DNA of 64,000 nucleotides from CAVTWH01 sp963850915 (GCA_963850915.1 CAWKND010000010.1:620001-684000), one strand, 5' to 3'. Shown: positions 1 to 8,656, numbered from the stretch's first letter. Numbers and translations are program-made. Notes: generated by a model not told the origin, from the sequence alone.

Positions 1-1238
1 CAGGCGAGGAGTGGATCGGCGAGCCGCTACCGGCCGACGCGGTACCGCCCACCGGCCCGCCAGTGGTCGCCCGGATCGCCGAGCCCACTGCCGCCCCGCT
101 ACTCCCCGGCGCTTTCCGGCCAGGCACCGGCACCCAGCCAGGCCAAGAACAGCCAGGCCAAGAACAGCCAGGCCAGGCCCAGCAGCCGGGCGCGGGCGCG
201 CAGCCAGGCCAGGAACAGCAGCCAGGCCAGGAACAGCAGCCAGGCCAGGAACAGCAGGCCGGCCAGGGACAGCAGCCGTGGAGCCAGCCGGCTCCGGGCC
301 AGCCCGGCGGCGCACCGTGGACCGGGCCACAGCCGTGGACCGGGCCACAGCCGGGAGCCGGGCCGCAGGGAGCCGGGCCACAGGGAGCCGGGCCACAGCC
401 GTGGCCGCCGCAGCAGCCGTGGCTGCCGGGAGCCCCGCCGACCGGCTGGTCACCCCAGCGCCCACTGCCCCCGGGTTCATTGCCCCCGGGTTCATTGCCA
501 CCGGGCGCAATGCCGCCCGGCGCACTGCCGCCCGGTGCCGGTTACCCGCCCGCACCTCGGCCGACGCAGCCCGGCTGGTACCGGGGTGTACCGCTGCCGC
601 CCGGCAACCTGCTCGTCCCGGTGCAGATCAAGCCGCACGGGTACCCGCTCGCCCCACTCGGTCTGCGGCTGCTCGCCCGGCTCATCGACATCGGCGTCGT
701 CCTGCTGCTCACCGCCGTGGCGACCGGCTGGCTGGTCTACTCGGTGATCCGCGAGTACGCCCCGGTCTGGGACGCCATCTGGACCGCTGCGAAGGCCGGC
801 GAGAACACCAACAACACCGTGCTGCCAGCCGTCTCCGGACGCGCCAGCACGCTGGCCACCGTCGTCATCCCGTTGATCATCATGCTGCTGTGGTGGGTCT
901 ACGAGGTACCGGCCACCGCCCGTACCGGCCAGACGTTCGGCAAGCGGGTGGTCGGGATCAAGGTGCTGGGGCTGGAGTCGACCCAGCCACTGGGCATCCG
1001 GCGCGCCTTCCGGCGGTGGAATCCGCTGGGCCTGCCGGTAATCTTCTGGTCCTGTCTCGGCCTCGGCTTCCTGCTGCAGTTCGTCGACTCGCTGTCGCCG
1101 GCCGTCGGTGGGCCGCTGAATCTGGCGCTGCACGACCGGTCGGCGGCAACCGTGGTGGTGCGCAGCGGCCGGCGCGGCCACGAGATCACCCCGCAGGACA
1201 CGCCCGTGCCAGACCGGCCGCCCGGAGGACAACCATGA
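1..1238 (+). CDS. RDD-family membrane protein (5' end outside window)
   Basis: The frame is open from the first base of the window, so the true start probably lies upstream; the first in-window start is a GTG at 63. About 190 residues of Pro/Gln/Gly-rich, low-complexity sequence (repeated QPGQEQ and PPGSLPPG units) precede a C-terminal RDD domain. That domain has three hydrophobic segments, an Arg-Leu-Ile-Asp core in the first (LLARLIDIGVVLLL) and the typical TFGKRVVGIKVL segment after the second. RDD proteins are small integral membrane proteins, some linked to ion transport; no specific role can be read here. The stop overlaps the hisC start (ATGA, 1235-1238), which suggests translational coupling, probably only a consequence of gene packing. 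Confidence 0.85.
   Translation, partial: GEEWIGEPLPADAVPPTGPPVVARIAEPTAAPLLPGAFRPGTGTQPGQEQPGQEQPGQAQQPGAGAQPGQEQQPGQEQQPGQEQQAGQGQQPWSQPAPGQPGGAPWTGPQPWTGPQPGAGPQGAGPQGAGPQPWPPQQPWLPGAPPTGWSPQRPLPPGSLPPGSLPPGAMPPGALPPGAGYPPAPRPTQPGWYRGVPLPPGNLLVPVQIKPHGYPLAPLGLRLLARLIDIGVVLLLTAVATGWLVYSVIREYAPVWDAIWTAAKAGENTNNTVLPAVSGRASTLATVVIPLIIMLLWWVYEVPATARTGQTFGKRVVGIKVLGLESTQPLGIRRAFRRWNPLGLPVIFWSCLGLGFLLQFVDSLSPAVGGPLNLALHDRSAATVVVRSGRRGHEITPQDTPVPDRPPGGQP
136..254. repeat. In-frame coding tandem repeats (15 bp then 18 bp units)
   Basis: Two copies of a 15-bp unit (136-165) plus one degenerate copy are followed by three exact 18-bp units at 201-254. They encode QPGQE-type repeats in the N-terminal tail of the RDD protein. 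Units are multiples of three, so copy-number change keeps the frame. Confidence 0.85.
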
Positions 1239-2287
1239 GCCTGACCCGTTCCGACCTGTCCGCGCTGCCGGCCTACGTACCCGGCCGCACCGTGACCGGC
1301 GCCATCAAGCTGGCCAGCAACGAGGTACCGTTCGGCCCGCTGCCGGGCGTGGTCGACGCGATCACCGCCGCGGCCCGGGACACCCACCGGTACCCGGATC
1401 TGGGCGCGGTGGCGCTGCGCGACAAGCTGGCGGCCAAGTACGGCGTGCCGGCCGAGCGCATCGTCACCGGCTGTGGCTCGGTCGCGCTCGCCGAACTGCT
1501 GGCCAAGGCGACCTGCCTGGATCCGCAGGACGAGATCGTCTTCTCCTGGCGCTCGTTCGAGGCGTACCCGATCATCGCCGCCGGGGCGGGCGTACGGACG
1601 GTGAAGGTACCCAACCGCGCCGACCACGGGCACGACCTGCCGGCCATGGCAGCCGCGATCACCGACCGCACCCGGCTCGTCTTCGTGTGCACCCCGAACA
1701 ACCCGACCGGTACCGCCCTGCACCGGGCCGAGCTGGACGAGTTCCTGGCCGCGGTACCCGAGACCACGCTGGTCGTACTCGACGAGGCGTACCGGGAGTT
1801 CGTCACCGACCCGGGCGTACCCGACGCGCTGGAGACCTACGCCGACCGCCCCAACGTGGTGGTGCTGCGTACCCTCTCCAAGGCGTGGGGCCTGGCCGGC
1901 CTGCGGGTCGGCTACATCGTTGCCCAGCCCGACGTGGCCGCCGCCGTCCGTAAGGTACTGACTCCGTTCTCCACCAACACGTTGGCGCAGGCCGCCGCCA
2001 TGGCCGCGCTGGACCAGGGCGCCGAGATGGCGCGCCGGGCCGAGATCGTGGTCCGGGAGCGCGAGCGGCTGCTGACCGCGGTGCACAAGTTCCTGCCGGA
2101 GGTACCCGACTCGCAGGCCAACTTCGTCTGGCTGCCACTGGGCGACAAGTCGGCCGAGTTCAGCGCCGCCTGCGAGGAGTACCGGGTGATCGTCCGCCCG
2201 TTCCAGGGCGACGGGGTACGCGTCACCGTCGGTACCCCCGAGGAGAACGACGCCTTCCTGACCGCGACCGAGGCCTACTTCAGCTGA
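1235..2287 (+). CDS. hisC: Histidinol-phosphate aminotransferase
   Basis: PLP-dependent class I/II aminotransferase of 350 residues, normal for HisC, converting imidazole acetol phosphate plus glutamate to histidinol phosphate in the cytosol. Visible motifs are KLASNE near the N-terminus (substrate/PLP region), TPNNPTGT, LDEAYREF and the PLP-lysine motif TLSKAWGLAGLRVGY with the Schiff-base Lys at about residue 216. The ATG at 1235 follows CCGGAGGACAACC, a good ribosome binding site, and overlaps the RDD stop. It is not with other his genes here, so it could be a second copy; a broader aromatic aminotransferase role is possible because related actinobacterial enzymes are called HisC/AroAT. 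Confidence 0.9.
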   Translation: MSLTRSDLSALPAYVPGRTVTGAIKLASNEVPFGPLPGVVDAITAAARDTHRYPDLGAVALRDKLAAKYGVPAERIVTGCGSVALAELLAKATCLDPQDEIVFSWRSFEAYPIIAAGAGVRTVKVPNRADHGHDLPAMAAAITDRTRLVFVCTPNNPTGTALHRAELDEFLAAVPETTLVVLDEAYREFVTDPGVPDALETYADRPNVVVLRTLSKAWGLAGLRVGYIVAQPDVAAAVRKVLTPFSTNTLAQAAAMAALDQGAEMARRAEIVVRERERLLTAVHKFLPEVPDSQANFVWLPLGDKSAEFSAACEEYRVIVRPFQGDGVRVTVGTPEENDAFLTATEAYFS

Positions 2288-2307
2288 GCCGGCCGCGGGC
2301 GGCCGGC
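2288..2307. terminator. Hairpin between convergent hisC and propeller gene
   Basis: A perfect inverted repeat (arms 2288-2296 and 2299-2307, GCCGGCCGC / GCGGCCGGC) begins directly after the hisC stop and lies between convergent genes. There is no T-tract, which is usual for high-GC terminators. Confidence 0.6.
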
Positions 2308-2314
2308 AGCGGGA

Positions 2315-3604
2315 TCAGGAGCCGGTGGCCAGCACGCCCGGGTTGGAGAAGTAGTAGGCGACGTCGCCGTCGGTCGGCTTTGCGTTGGGGCGCAGGCGTT
2401 CGATGAAGACCATGCCGCCGGCGGCGTAGACGTGGCCGACCACGAACGCCCGGTTGTCCTGCGCCACCAGCGAGAACCGGGACTGCTCAGCGCCGGTGGC
2501 CGGGTCCAGGGTGACCAGGTCCCGGTCGCTGGTGATCACATGCAGCTTGCCGGCCTGCTGCGCCACGATCCGGGTGGGCGGCGCGTCTTTTACCGACACC
2601 GGCCGGGTACCCGGCGGTACCGGCTTCGGCGGGTCGACCCAGCGCCACAGCTGCCGCCCGTCGGCCAGCGCGGCACCGGTGACCGTACCGTCGGCATGCT
2701 GGGTGGCTACCACATCCCCGGCCAGCCAGGTGTCGGGTGACGCCAGCGCGGCCGCCTCGGTCAGCCCGCCGTCCGCGCCGACCAGCCACGCGCTCCCCGC
2801 CGCGCGCAGCCCGAGACACGAGGAGTTGGCCGGGCCGCAGCCGAACGGGGTCGCGCCGGCCGGGTCGACCGGCCAGGTCAGCGGCGCGCCGTCGGCGGCA
2901 CGGTAGATCCGCGAACTGCCGGGGGTACTTCCGGGGCAGACCACCGCACCCCCCACCGTGTACGGCTGCCCGGGGCAATCGGCCACCGACCAGTCCGTCC
3001 CGCCCCCGGAGTCCCGCTGCGCGTGCTGGGTAGCGCGCTGGGTGACGTCGATGGCCAGGATGCGTCCGCCGTCCCCACCGACGATCACCCGGCTCCCGGC
3101 TGTGGTCAGGTGGGGCGGCGCGTAGACAGTGGTGGCGCCGGTACGCCGCCCGGTGTACGAGCCGTGGCCGGCGCCGGTCAGGATCCACCAGAGCGTCGCG
3201 CCGGTGTGCGCGTCGGTGCCGTACAGCCGCCCGTCGGACCAGAGCGACACCACCGTGGTACCCGTCGCCACCACCCCCTGTACCTGCTGTGGCCAGCGCC
3301 GCAGCGACCAGTACGGGGTGAGCGAGGACTTGGCGGTCGCCGGCTGCTCGGCCCACACCTCCCGCTGCTCGGCGTAGACCCGCAGCCGGCCGTCCACGAG
3401 CAGCGGCATCCGCAGCAGCGGCCCGTAGACCTTCGGCTCGATGCTCGGCAGCGCCGGGTACGCGGTCGCCGCCAACTGCACCGAGTCCCGTGGCGCGAAC
3501 GCCCGGTACAGGCTGAGGGGCAGTCCGACGAGGAGCAGGAGCGCGCCGACCACGATCAGGACGGTCCGGCGTCGCCGCAACAACCTGCGCCCCCGCAACG
3601 ACAT
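2315..3604 (-). CDS. Membrane-anchored PQQ-like beta-propeller protein
   Basis: 429 residues. An Arg-rich N-terminus (RGRRLLRRRRT) is followed by one hydrophobic helix (about residues 15-31), giving an N-in signal anchor, and the rest is predicted outside the membrane. The body carries repeated short blades of the type seen in PQQ/outer-membrane BamB-like propellers (LYGTDAHTGATLWW, ILAIDVTQ, LVTLDPATGAEQ). No enzyme active site is evident, so a scaffolding or binding role is more likely than a quinoprotein dehydrogenase. The ATG at 3604 is preceded by GAGGGGGAGTGGG. It converges with hisC and starts 31 bp beyond the stop of the upstream PPOX gene. Confidence 0.75.
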   Translation of the reverse strand: MSLRGRRLLRRRRTVLIVVGALLLLVGLPLSLYRAFAPRDSVQLAATAYPALPSIEPKVYGPLLRMPLLVDGRLRVYAEQREVWAEQPATAKSSLTPYWSLRRWPQQVQGVVATGTTVVSLWSDGRLYGTDAHTGATLWWILTGAGHGSYTGRRTGATTVYAPPHLTTAGSRVIVGGDGGRILAIDVTQRATQHAQRDSGGGTDWSVADCPGQPYTVGGAVVCPGSTPGSSRIYRAADGAPLTWPVDPAGATPFGCGPANSSCLGLRAAGSAWLVGADGGLTEAAALASPDTWLAGDVVATQHADGTVTGAALADGRQLWRWVDPPKPVPPGTRPVSVKDAPPTRIVAQQAGKLHVITSDRDLVTLDPATGAEQSRFSLVAQDNRAFVVGHVYAAGGMVFIERLRPNAKPTDGDVAYYFSNPGVLATGS

Positions 3605-3634
3605 CCCACTCCCCCTCGTGCCAGCCGGGATACC

Positions 3635-4024
3635 CTACCGGCTGATCACCCGGGTGGCCTTGACCCGGCACACCACGCGCACATGCTCGGGCGGCTCGAC
3701 CGGGTACCCGTGCCCGGTGTACTTGTGCGACAGCTCGTCGATCAGCTCCCGGCCGCCCTCCTCGGTCATCTCGACCGTGCCGCGGATCTCCACGTAGAGG
3801 ATGGGCTTCGCCGGGTCGTAGAAGCAGACGCTCACCCGCGGATCGCGGGCCAGGTTGCGCCCCTTCTGCCGGTCCCGGAGGGTGGAGAAGATCACATCGT
3901 CGCCGTCCCGCTTGATCCAGACCACGCTGGACTGCGGACCCCCGTCCGGGTTGAGTGTGGTGACCACCACGAAGGTGGGCTCGTCCAACAGCCGGCGGGC
4001 AAGTTCGGTCAATGCTTCGCTCAC
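3635..4024 (-). CDS. PPOX-class, probably F420-dependent, oxidoreductase
   Basis: 129-residue split-barrel flavin/deazaflavin binding protein. The start chosen is the GTG at 4024, giving VSEALTELARRLLDEPTF, because the family normally begins there; an upstream GTG/ATG adds only an Arg-Gly-rich tail. The pattern TFVVVTTLNPDGGPQSSVVW, FSTLRDRQKGRNLARDPRVSVCF and YVEIRGTVEM is the usual actinobacterial PPOX signature. Family members bind F420 or FMN and reduce or oxidise diverse substrates, so the substrate is unknown. The gene is transcribed toward the propeller gene but no shared function is obvious. Confidence 0.8.
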   Translation of the reverse strand: MSEALTELARRLLDEPTFVVVTTLNPDGGPQSSVVWIKRDGDDVIFSTLRDRQKGRNLARDPRVSVCFYDPAKPILYVEIRGTVEMTEEGGRELIDELSHKYTGHGYPVEPPEHVRVVCRVKATRVISR

Positions 4025-4144
4025 GCCAGGAATCCTGCCACGTCCGCTCACCGACTCGGGGCGGCCCGCTGACAACCCGGCTCCACGGCAGCTTGGGTCG
4101 GCATGTCGCAGCCGGGCCTTGTGCCAGCCGGGCGGCAGGGACGA

Positions 4145-4609
4145 TCAGGCTGGCAGGACAAGGGCGACGGCGATCGCGGCCAGCCCTTCGCCGCGCCCGG
4201 TGAGGCCGAGCCCGTCGCTGGTGGTACCGGAGACGGTCACCGGGGCGCCGATGGCCGCGGAGAGCGCCTCCTGGGCCTCCGCGCGGCGCGGGCCGATCTT
4301 GGGGGTCACCCCGATCACCTGCACGGAGACATTGCCGATCTGGTACCCGGCGGCCCGCACCCGCAGCGCCGTCTCGCGTAGCAGCGCCACCCCGGCAGCG
4401 CCGGCCCACTCCGGCTCGGCGGTGCCGTAGTTGGAGCCCAGGTCGCCGAGGCCGGCGGCGCTGAGCAGCGCGTCGCAGGCCGCGTGCGCCGCGACGTCAC
4501 CGTCCGAGTGCCCGGCCAGCCCAGGTACCCCCGGCCAGTACAGGCCGGCCACGTGGCAGGGCTGGTCGGGGTCGAAGGCGTGCACGTCGGTACCGATGCC
4601 GACTCTCAT
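4145..4609 (-). CDS. ispF: 2-C-methyl-D-erythritol 2,4-cyclodiphosphate synthase
   Basis: 154 residues, standard length. It catalyses the fifth step of the non-mevalonate (MEP) isoprenoid pathway, closing CDP-ME 2-phosphate to MEcPP with release of CMP. The metal-binding motif GTDVHAF (Asp8, His10), the GLAGHSDGDVAAHA segment and GDLGSNY loop are intact, and TTSDGLGLTGRGEGLAAIAVALV closes the trimer domain. The ATG overlaps the ispD stop by ATGA, so the two consecutive-pathway enzymes are translationally coupled downstream of carD. Confidence 0.95.
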   Translation of the reverse strand: MRVGIGTDVHAFDPDQPCHVAGLYWPGVPGLAGHSDGDVAAHAACDALLSAAGLGDLGSNYGTAEPEWAGAAGVALLRETALRVRAAGYQIGNVSVQVIGVTPKIGPRRAEAQEALSAAIGAPVTVSGTTSDGLGLTGRGEGLAAIAVALVLPA

Positions 4610-5301
4610 TCCGCGGCTCCCAGCAGAGCCCGGGCGATCAGCAGGTCCACCGGGCGGGTGATCTTCAAAGCCAGGTCGTCGCCGGGCACGGTGAGTACCG
4701 GCAGCCCCAGCCGCTCCACCATGCCGGCGTCGTCGGTGTGCTCGTCCACGGCGGCGGCGTGCGCGGCCAGCAGCGTCGCCCGGCGGAACCCCTGCGGCGT
4801 CTGTACCGCCCGCAGCAGCGCGCGGTCGAGCGTGCCCACCACCACCGACGCCGCGTCGACCTGCTTGATCGTGTCGACCACGGGGAGCGCCGGGATGACC
4901 GCGGGCGCGCCGGTACGGACAGCGGCGGCGACCGCCTCGAAGAGCGAGGGTGGCGCCAGGCAGCGGGCGGCGTCGTGTACCAGCACGATGGGCAGGTGCG
5001 CCGGAGCGGCGGCGAGTGCCCTGGTCACCGACGCCTGCCGGGTGTCCCCACCGGCCACCACGATCACCGGCGCCACCGGGGCGAGCAGTTCCCGGACGGC
5101 GTCGAGCGCGTCCGGCGGCGCGGCCACCACGATCGCGGCCACCCGGGCAGCCTGCGCGGCCCGCCGCACAGCGTGTACGAGCAGCGGAGTCCCGTCGAGC
5201 GCACGCAACGCCTTCGGTCCGCCGGCGCCCAGGCGTACGCCCTGGCCGGCGGCAGGAACAAGGACCGCGACGTCACCGCGCACATCCAGCTGCGCGGTCA
5301 C
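4606..5301 (-). CDS. ispD: 2-C-methyl-D-erythritol 4-phosphate cytidylyltransferase
   Basis: 231 residues with a GTG start at 5301. The nucleotidyltransferase signature VLVPAAGQGVRLGAGGPKAL sits at the N-terminus, followed by VVAGGDTRQASV, VLVHDAARCL and TPQGFR, all typical of IspD, which transfers CMP to methylerythritol phosphate in the MEP pathway. It is flanked by carD upstream (66 bp gap) and overlaps ispF downstream. The carD-ispD-ispF order is conserved in actinobacteria, so the three may share a transcript. Confidence 0.95.
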   Translation of the reverse strand: MTAQLDVRGDVAVLVPAAGQGVRLGAGGPKALRALDGTPLLVHAVRRAAQAARVAAIVVAAPPDALDAVRELLAPVAPVIVVAGGDTRQASVTRALAAAPAHLPIVLVHDAARCLAPPSLFEAVAAAVRTGAPAVIPALPVVDTIKQVDAASVVVGTLDRALLRAVQTPQGFRRATLLAAHAAAVDEHTDDAGMVERLGLPVLTVPGDDLALKITRPVDLLIARALLGAAE

Positions 5302-5367
5302 GTCGCGGTCCTCAGGGTAGGAAGGGAACTCGTCTGGTCCACGGGTTACCGAGGTCCAGGAGCCGGG

Positions 5368-5853
5368 TCAGGCCTCGGTGAGTACCTTGTCGAGGAGATT
5401 TTCCGCCTCGTCCTTGGTGCTCTTCTCGGCGAGCGCCACCTCGCCGACCAGAATGTCGCGGGCCTTGGCGAGCATGCGCTTCTCGCCCGCAGACAGCCCG
5501 CGCTCGCGCTCACGGCGCCAGAGGTCACGCACGACCTCCGCTACCTTGAGCGGGTTGCCCGAAGCCAACTTCTCCAGGTTTGCCTTGTAACGTCGAGACC
5601 AGTTAGTTGGCTCCTCCGTGTGCGGAGCGCGCAACACATCAAAGACCTTCGTCAGGCCCTCTTCACCAACGACTTCGCGCACACCGACTTCTTCGGCATT
5701 CTCGGCGGGTACCCGCACGGTCAGATCACCCTGAGCAACCCGCAGAACCAGGTACTGCTTCGGTTCGCCCTTGATGATCCGAGTCTCGATTGCCTCGATG
5801 AGTGCGGCCCCGTGGTGGGGGTAGACAACGGTTTCGCCGACACTGAAAACCAT
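5368..5853 (-). CDS. carD: CarD-family RNA polymerase-binding regulator
   Basis: 161 residues beginning at the ATG at 5853 (MVFSVGETVVYPHHGAALIE), preceded by AAAGGGG; a longer reading adds 21 non-conserved residues. The N-terminal Tudor-like domain binds the RNA polymerase beta subunit, and the helical C-terminal domain (TNWSRRYKANLEKL, LWRRERERGLSAGEKRML) contains the Trp/Arg surface that stabilises the open promoter complex at rRNA and housekeeping promoters. It is normally essential in mycobacteria. Charge pattern and length match the family throughout; no oddity seen. Confidence 0.95.
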   Translation of the reverse strand: MVFSVGETVVYPHHGAALIEAIETRIIKGEPKQYLVLRVAQGDLTVRVPAENAEEVGVREVVGEEGLTKVFDVLRAPHTEEPTNWSRRYKANLEKLASGNPLKVAEVVRDLWRRERERGLSAGEKRMLAKARDILVGEVALAEKSTKDEAENLLDKVLTEA

Positions 5854-6237
5854 AGGTTCGAAACCCCTTTCGCTGTGTCTAGGGTAACACGCCAGGTCAC
5901 CCCCGGCCCAGTCCACTCAGCGGCGTTAGTGCTGGTCACACCGTATGTGAGTCGCCTTTCTCCAGCTTGACACGGATCGCACCGCGTGCGTAGTAACGCA
6001 AAGTGATGGCGAGGTGACTGAGTCGCTGGACAATTCGGGAATGACGGACAGAGGAGCTATTGCCCTAGAACGTCGATGACCAGCGACGATGCGCCACCCC
6101 TCTGCCCAGCCGATCATCCGGACACCCCGCCGCGTACCCGAGCGCACCGTTACCAATCCGGCACCGAACGTCGCCGGCCACGTCTGGCGTCAGCCGCGCT
6201 GATGCGGGACAGTGAAGTTCAGGGCCGAGGAGACAAC
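5854..6237. other. 384-bp intergenic region between divergent genes
   Basis: Upstream of carD (minus) and the thioredoxin-like gene (plus), so it should hold both promoters. A TTGACA at 5967-5972 with TAGTAA at 5991-5996 (18-bp spacer) could be a weak plus-strand promoter, and GTTACCCTA on the minus strand near 5880 could be a -10 for carD. Neither is secure. No small gene is convincing here. Confidence 0.4.
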
Positions 6238-6966
6238 ATGGGCACGCTGCGCGGCGACAACGGCGGCGGAAAACCGTCAGACGGTGGCGGCCTGCCCGAT
6301 CTTCCCCCGGAGTGGGGCACCATCGTCATCCCCGACGATCTCACCGAGCTCGATGACGAGGCCCGCCCGATCCGGCGCGACTTCCGCCGCGAAGCCCGCC
6401 GCAACCGGTGGCGCCAGCGCTTCGGCCGGCCGCCGATCTACGGCCGCGACGACGACTCACCCGCCCTCGGGCTGCCGCTACTGATCATGTCGATCGCCAT
6501 CATCGCCACCCTGGCCAGCCTGCTTGCCATTGCCTGGCCGGCCGCCCGGGCCAGCCGGGAGACGCCACCCACGGCCAGCCACCCGAGCACCGCGGCGAGT
6601 GCGCTGCCCGACATCACGCTCACCGACGCCAGTGGCGCGCAGTTCCAGCTACGGGGTTCGCTGCCCGCGGTGATCCTGGTCGTCGACGGCTGCCTCTGCG
6701 CCGACCTGATCGTCCAGACCGCGACGGCCGCGAGCCCACGTACGACGGTGGTCGTGGTCGCGCATGTCCTGCCGGCCCTGCCCGCCGGACTGCCGGCCAA
6801 CCGAGAGGTGATCACCGCCTCGGACCCGGACAACTCGCTGCGCGCCGCCTACCCGACGACCGTGGTGACCGCGATCCTGGCCAGCGACAGTGGCGGGGTG
6901 GTGACCCTGGTCGCGCCGGTGAGCAAGGTGGACGACTTCAAGCAGTACCTGGCCCAGCTCGGCTGA
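6238..6966 (+). CDS. Single-pass membrane protein with thioredoxin-like outer domain
   Basis: 242 residues. The ATG at 6238 is chosen because GAGGAG lies seven bases upstream. An acidic then basic cytosolic region (to about residue 75) leads to one membrane helix (about 77-101). The outer part resembles a redoxin/TlpA-like domain by strand pattern (DITLTDASGAQFQLRG, PAVILVVDG), but where thioredoxins have CxxC it has Cys152-Leu-Cys154. A redox role is therefore possible but unproven. It stands alone, divergent from carD and convergent with the polyketide cluster. Confident as a gene, low confidence in function. Confidence 0.65.
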   Translation: MGTLRGDNGGGKPSDGGGLPDLPPEWGTIVIPDDLTELDDEARPIRRDFRREARRNRWRQRFGRPPIYGRDDDSPALGLPLLIMSIAIIATLASLLAIAWPAARASRETPPTASHPSTAASALPDITLTDASGAQFQLRGSLPAVILVVDGCLCADLIVQTATAASPRTTVVVVAHVLPALPAGLPANREVITASDPDNSLRAAYPTTVVTAILASDSGGVVTLVAPVSKVDDFKQYLAQLG

Positions 6967-6995
6967 CCGGCGTTTGCCGTGACGGCGAGACCCAG

Positions 6996-7556
6996 TCACC
7001 AGGAGATGAGCCGCCAGGCCAGTACGCCGGTGGCCGGGCCGGCGGCGAGTACCAGCTGGTACCGGCCGCCGGGCGGGGCGTTGAGCGAAACGGTGGTCGC
7101 GACCGGCTGGTCCGCGCAGCGCACCGTGGAGTCCGCCAGTACCTGCCCGGTCGCGCCGGTCTGGGCATCGTCGGGGTACGCGTCCAGCCGTACCGTGCCC
7201 GTACCGGCACAGGCGATGTCGAGCTGGATGCGCTGCCCCGGCTGGTCCGCGTAGTCCCGGACGAAGCGGCTGGCGGCATCCAGGTACCCGACCGGGGGCA
7301 CCGCGCCGGGGTACACCGGCAGCGCACCGACCGCCGCCTTTGCCAACCGGGGGTCGGGTACGTACGCCGGCGCGCTGGACTCCGCCACAGCGCTGGGCGG
7401 GGCGTGCGGAGTGGATCGACTGAGCGCGCCGTGTACCACCAGGCCACCAACCACGAGGCCGGCCACGACCAGTGCGGCGATCCGCCACGGGCGGCGGCCC
7501 GGTGGGCGCTCGGGTCCGCCGAACTCCAGCACGTCCTCGCTGCCCGGGTCGGCCAC
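6996..7556 (-). CDS. Small membrane-anchored protein ending the polyketide operon
   Basis: 186 residues from a GTG at 7556, two bases after the stop of the type III PKS gene, with GCCGGGGGTA as ribosome binding site. Acidic N-terminus, one membrane helix at about 25-43 (IAALVVAGLVVGGLVV), then an outer domain with no recognised family. Three Cys are present in the outer part (around CAGTGTV and VRCAD). Placement as the last gene of the MT-ACAD-PKS operon suggests that it acts with the pathway product at the membrane, but this is only inferred from context. Confidence 0.65.
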   Translation of the reverse strand: MADPGSEDVLEFGGPERPPGRRPWRIAALVVAGLVVGGLVVHGALSRSTPHAPPSAVAESSAPAYVPDPRLAKAAVGALPVYPGAVPPVGYLDAASRFVRDYADQPGQRIQLDIACAGTGTVRLDAYPDDAQTGATGQVLADSTVRCADQPVATTVSLNAPPGGRYQLVLAAGPATGVLAWRLISW

Positions 7557-7558
7557 GG

Positions 7559-8656
7559 CTACCCCCGGCGCAGCAGCGCCGAGTAGAGAGTCAGGCCCGG
7601 CCCGAAGGCAAGCGCTACAACGTACTCCGGGCCGGCCGACGCCGGGCCGGCCGACACTAGGCCCGCCGACTCCGAACCGGCCGCCGCCAGCAGCCGCTCC
7701 AGGATGAGCAGCACCGTGGGCGAGGAGCAGTTGCCGTGCTCGGCGAGTACCCCCCGGGACGGCGCCAACTGTTCGTCGGTGAGCCCGAGTCGCTGCTGTA
7801 CGACGGTGAGGATGCGCGGCCCGCCCGGGTGTACCGCCCAGCCGGTCACATCCGAACGCGCCAGCCCGTGCCCGGCGAGCAGCGCGTCCACCAGCGCCTC
7901 GACGTGCTGGTCGAGCACGTCGGGTACCTGCTGCGAAAGCCCCATCCGGAAGCCCAGGTCGGTGACGTCCCAGGTCATGTAGTCGGCGGTGGCCACGTCT
8001 GTGACGGAGGCGATGTCCAGGACCTGCCACCCGTCGACCGGCCGCTCCTGCGTGGACGGCCGCAGTACCACGGCGGCGGCCGCGTCGGAGAAGAGCGCGT
8101 GCGCCACGATCTGCTGCACGTCCCGGGTGGGCGGCTGCAGGTGCAGCGAGGTCAGCTCGGCGCAGAGCAGTACGGCCGGGCGCTGCCGGGCGCGGACGAA
8201 GTCGGCGACGGTACCCAGTCCGGGCAGCGCCGCGTAGCAGCCCATGTGCCCGATGGCCAGCCGCTGGGTGTGCGGCGACATGCCCAGGTCGCGGGCGAGC
8301 AGGATGTCCAGTCCCGGAGTGGCGTAGCCGGTACACGAGCAGACCGCGAACAGCCCGATCTCGGCCGGGTCCAGTGCGGCGGCGGCCAGCGCGTCGGTCA
8401 CCGCCGACTTGCCCAGCGGCATCGCCTCGGTGAGGTAGCGCTCCATCCGGCGCCCGGTGGACCAGCCCGACACGTCCTCCACGGCCGGATTCAGCACCGT
8501 GTGCCGGGTGACCACGCCCGAGTTGGTGAAGATCCGCTTGGCCAGCGCGTGCTGTACCCCGGCGAAGTGCCGGTCGAAGTAGATGTCCCACAGCTCCTGC
8601 TGGGGGTACGTGGTGGGGTGGGCGTAGCCGATGCCGGCGAGTACCGCGTTCACCAT
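7559..8656 (-). CDS. Type III polyketide synthase
   Basis: 365 residues from the ATG at 8656, overlapping the stop of the preceding flavoprotein gene. Homodimeric chalcone-synthase-like enzyme that condenses malonyl units on a CoA-bound starter. The catalytic triad is complete: Cys108 in CSCTGYATPGLD, His276 in WAVHPGGPRIL and Asn309 in HGNCSSPTVLLIL; the family GFGPG loop appears as AFGPGLTLYSALL. A short Ala/Gly/Ser-rich insertion (SAGLVSAGPASAGPEY) lies near the C-terminus. Clustering with a UbiG-like methyltransferase, a flavoprotein and a UbiA prenyltransferase suggests an alkylresorcinol, pyrone or quinone-type product. Starter and chain length cannot be read from the sequence. Confidence 0.9.
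   Translation of the reverse strand: MVNAVLAGIGYAHPTTYPQQELWDIYFDRHFAGVQHALAKRIFTNSGVVTRHTVLNPAVEDVSGWSTGRRMERYLTEAMPLGKSAVTDALAAAALDPAEIGLFAVCSCTGYATPGLDILLARDLGMSPHTQRLAIGHMGCYAALPGLGTVADFVRARQRPAVLLCAELTSLHLQPPTRDVQQIVAHALFSDAAAAVVLRPSTQERPVDGWQVLDIASVTDVATADYMTWDVTDLGFRMGLSQQVPDVLDQHVEALVDALLAGHGLARSDVTGWAVHPGGPRILTVVQQRLGLTDEQLAPSRGVLAEHGNCSSPTVLLILERLLAAAGSESAGLVSAGPASAGPEYVVALAFGPGLTLYSALLRRG

Noticed and set aside
11..2287. Single 758-residue protein joining the Arg-rich first part with HisC
   Set aside because: The first 400 residues are an out-of-frame reading of the RDD gene; the HisC ATG at 1235 has a good ribosome binding site.
5967..5996. Firm sigma-70 promoter (TTGACA-18-TAGTAA)
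   Set aside because: The -10 element is poor and the distance to the next start is about 240 bp, so it is noted only as a possibility.
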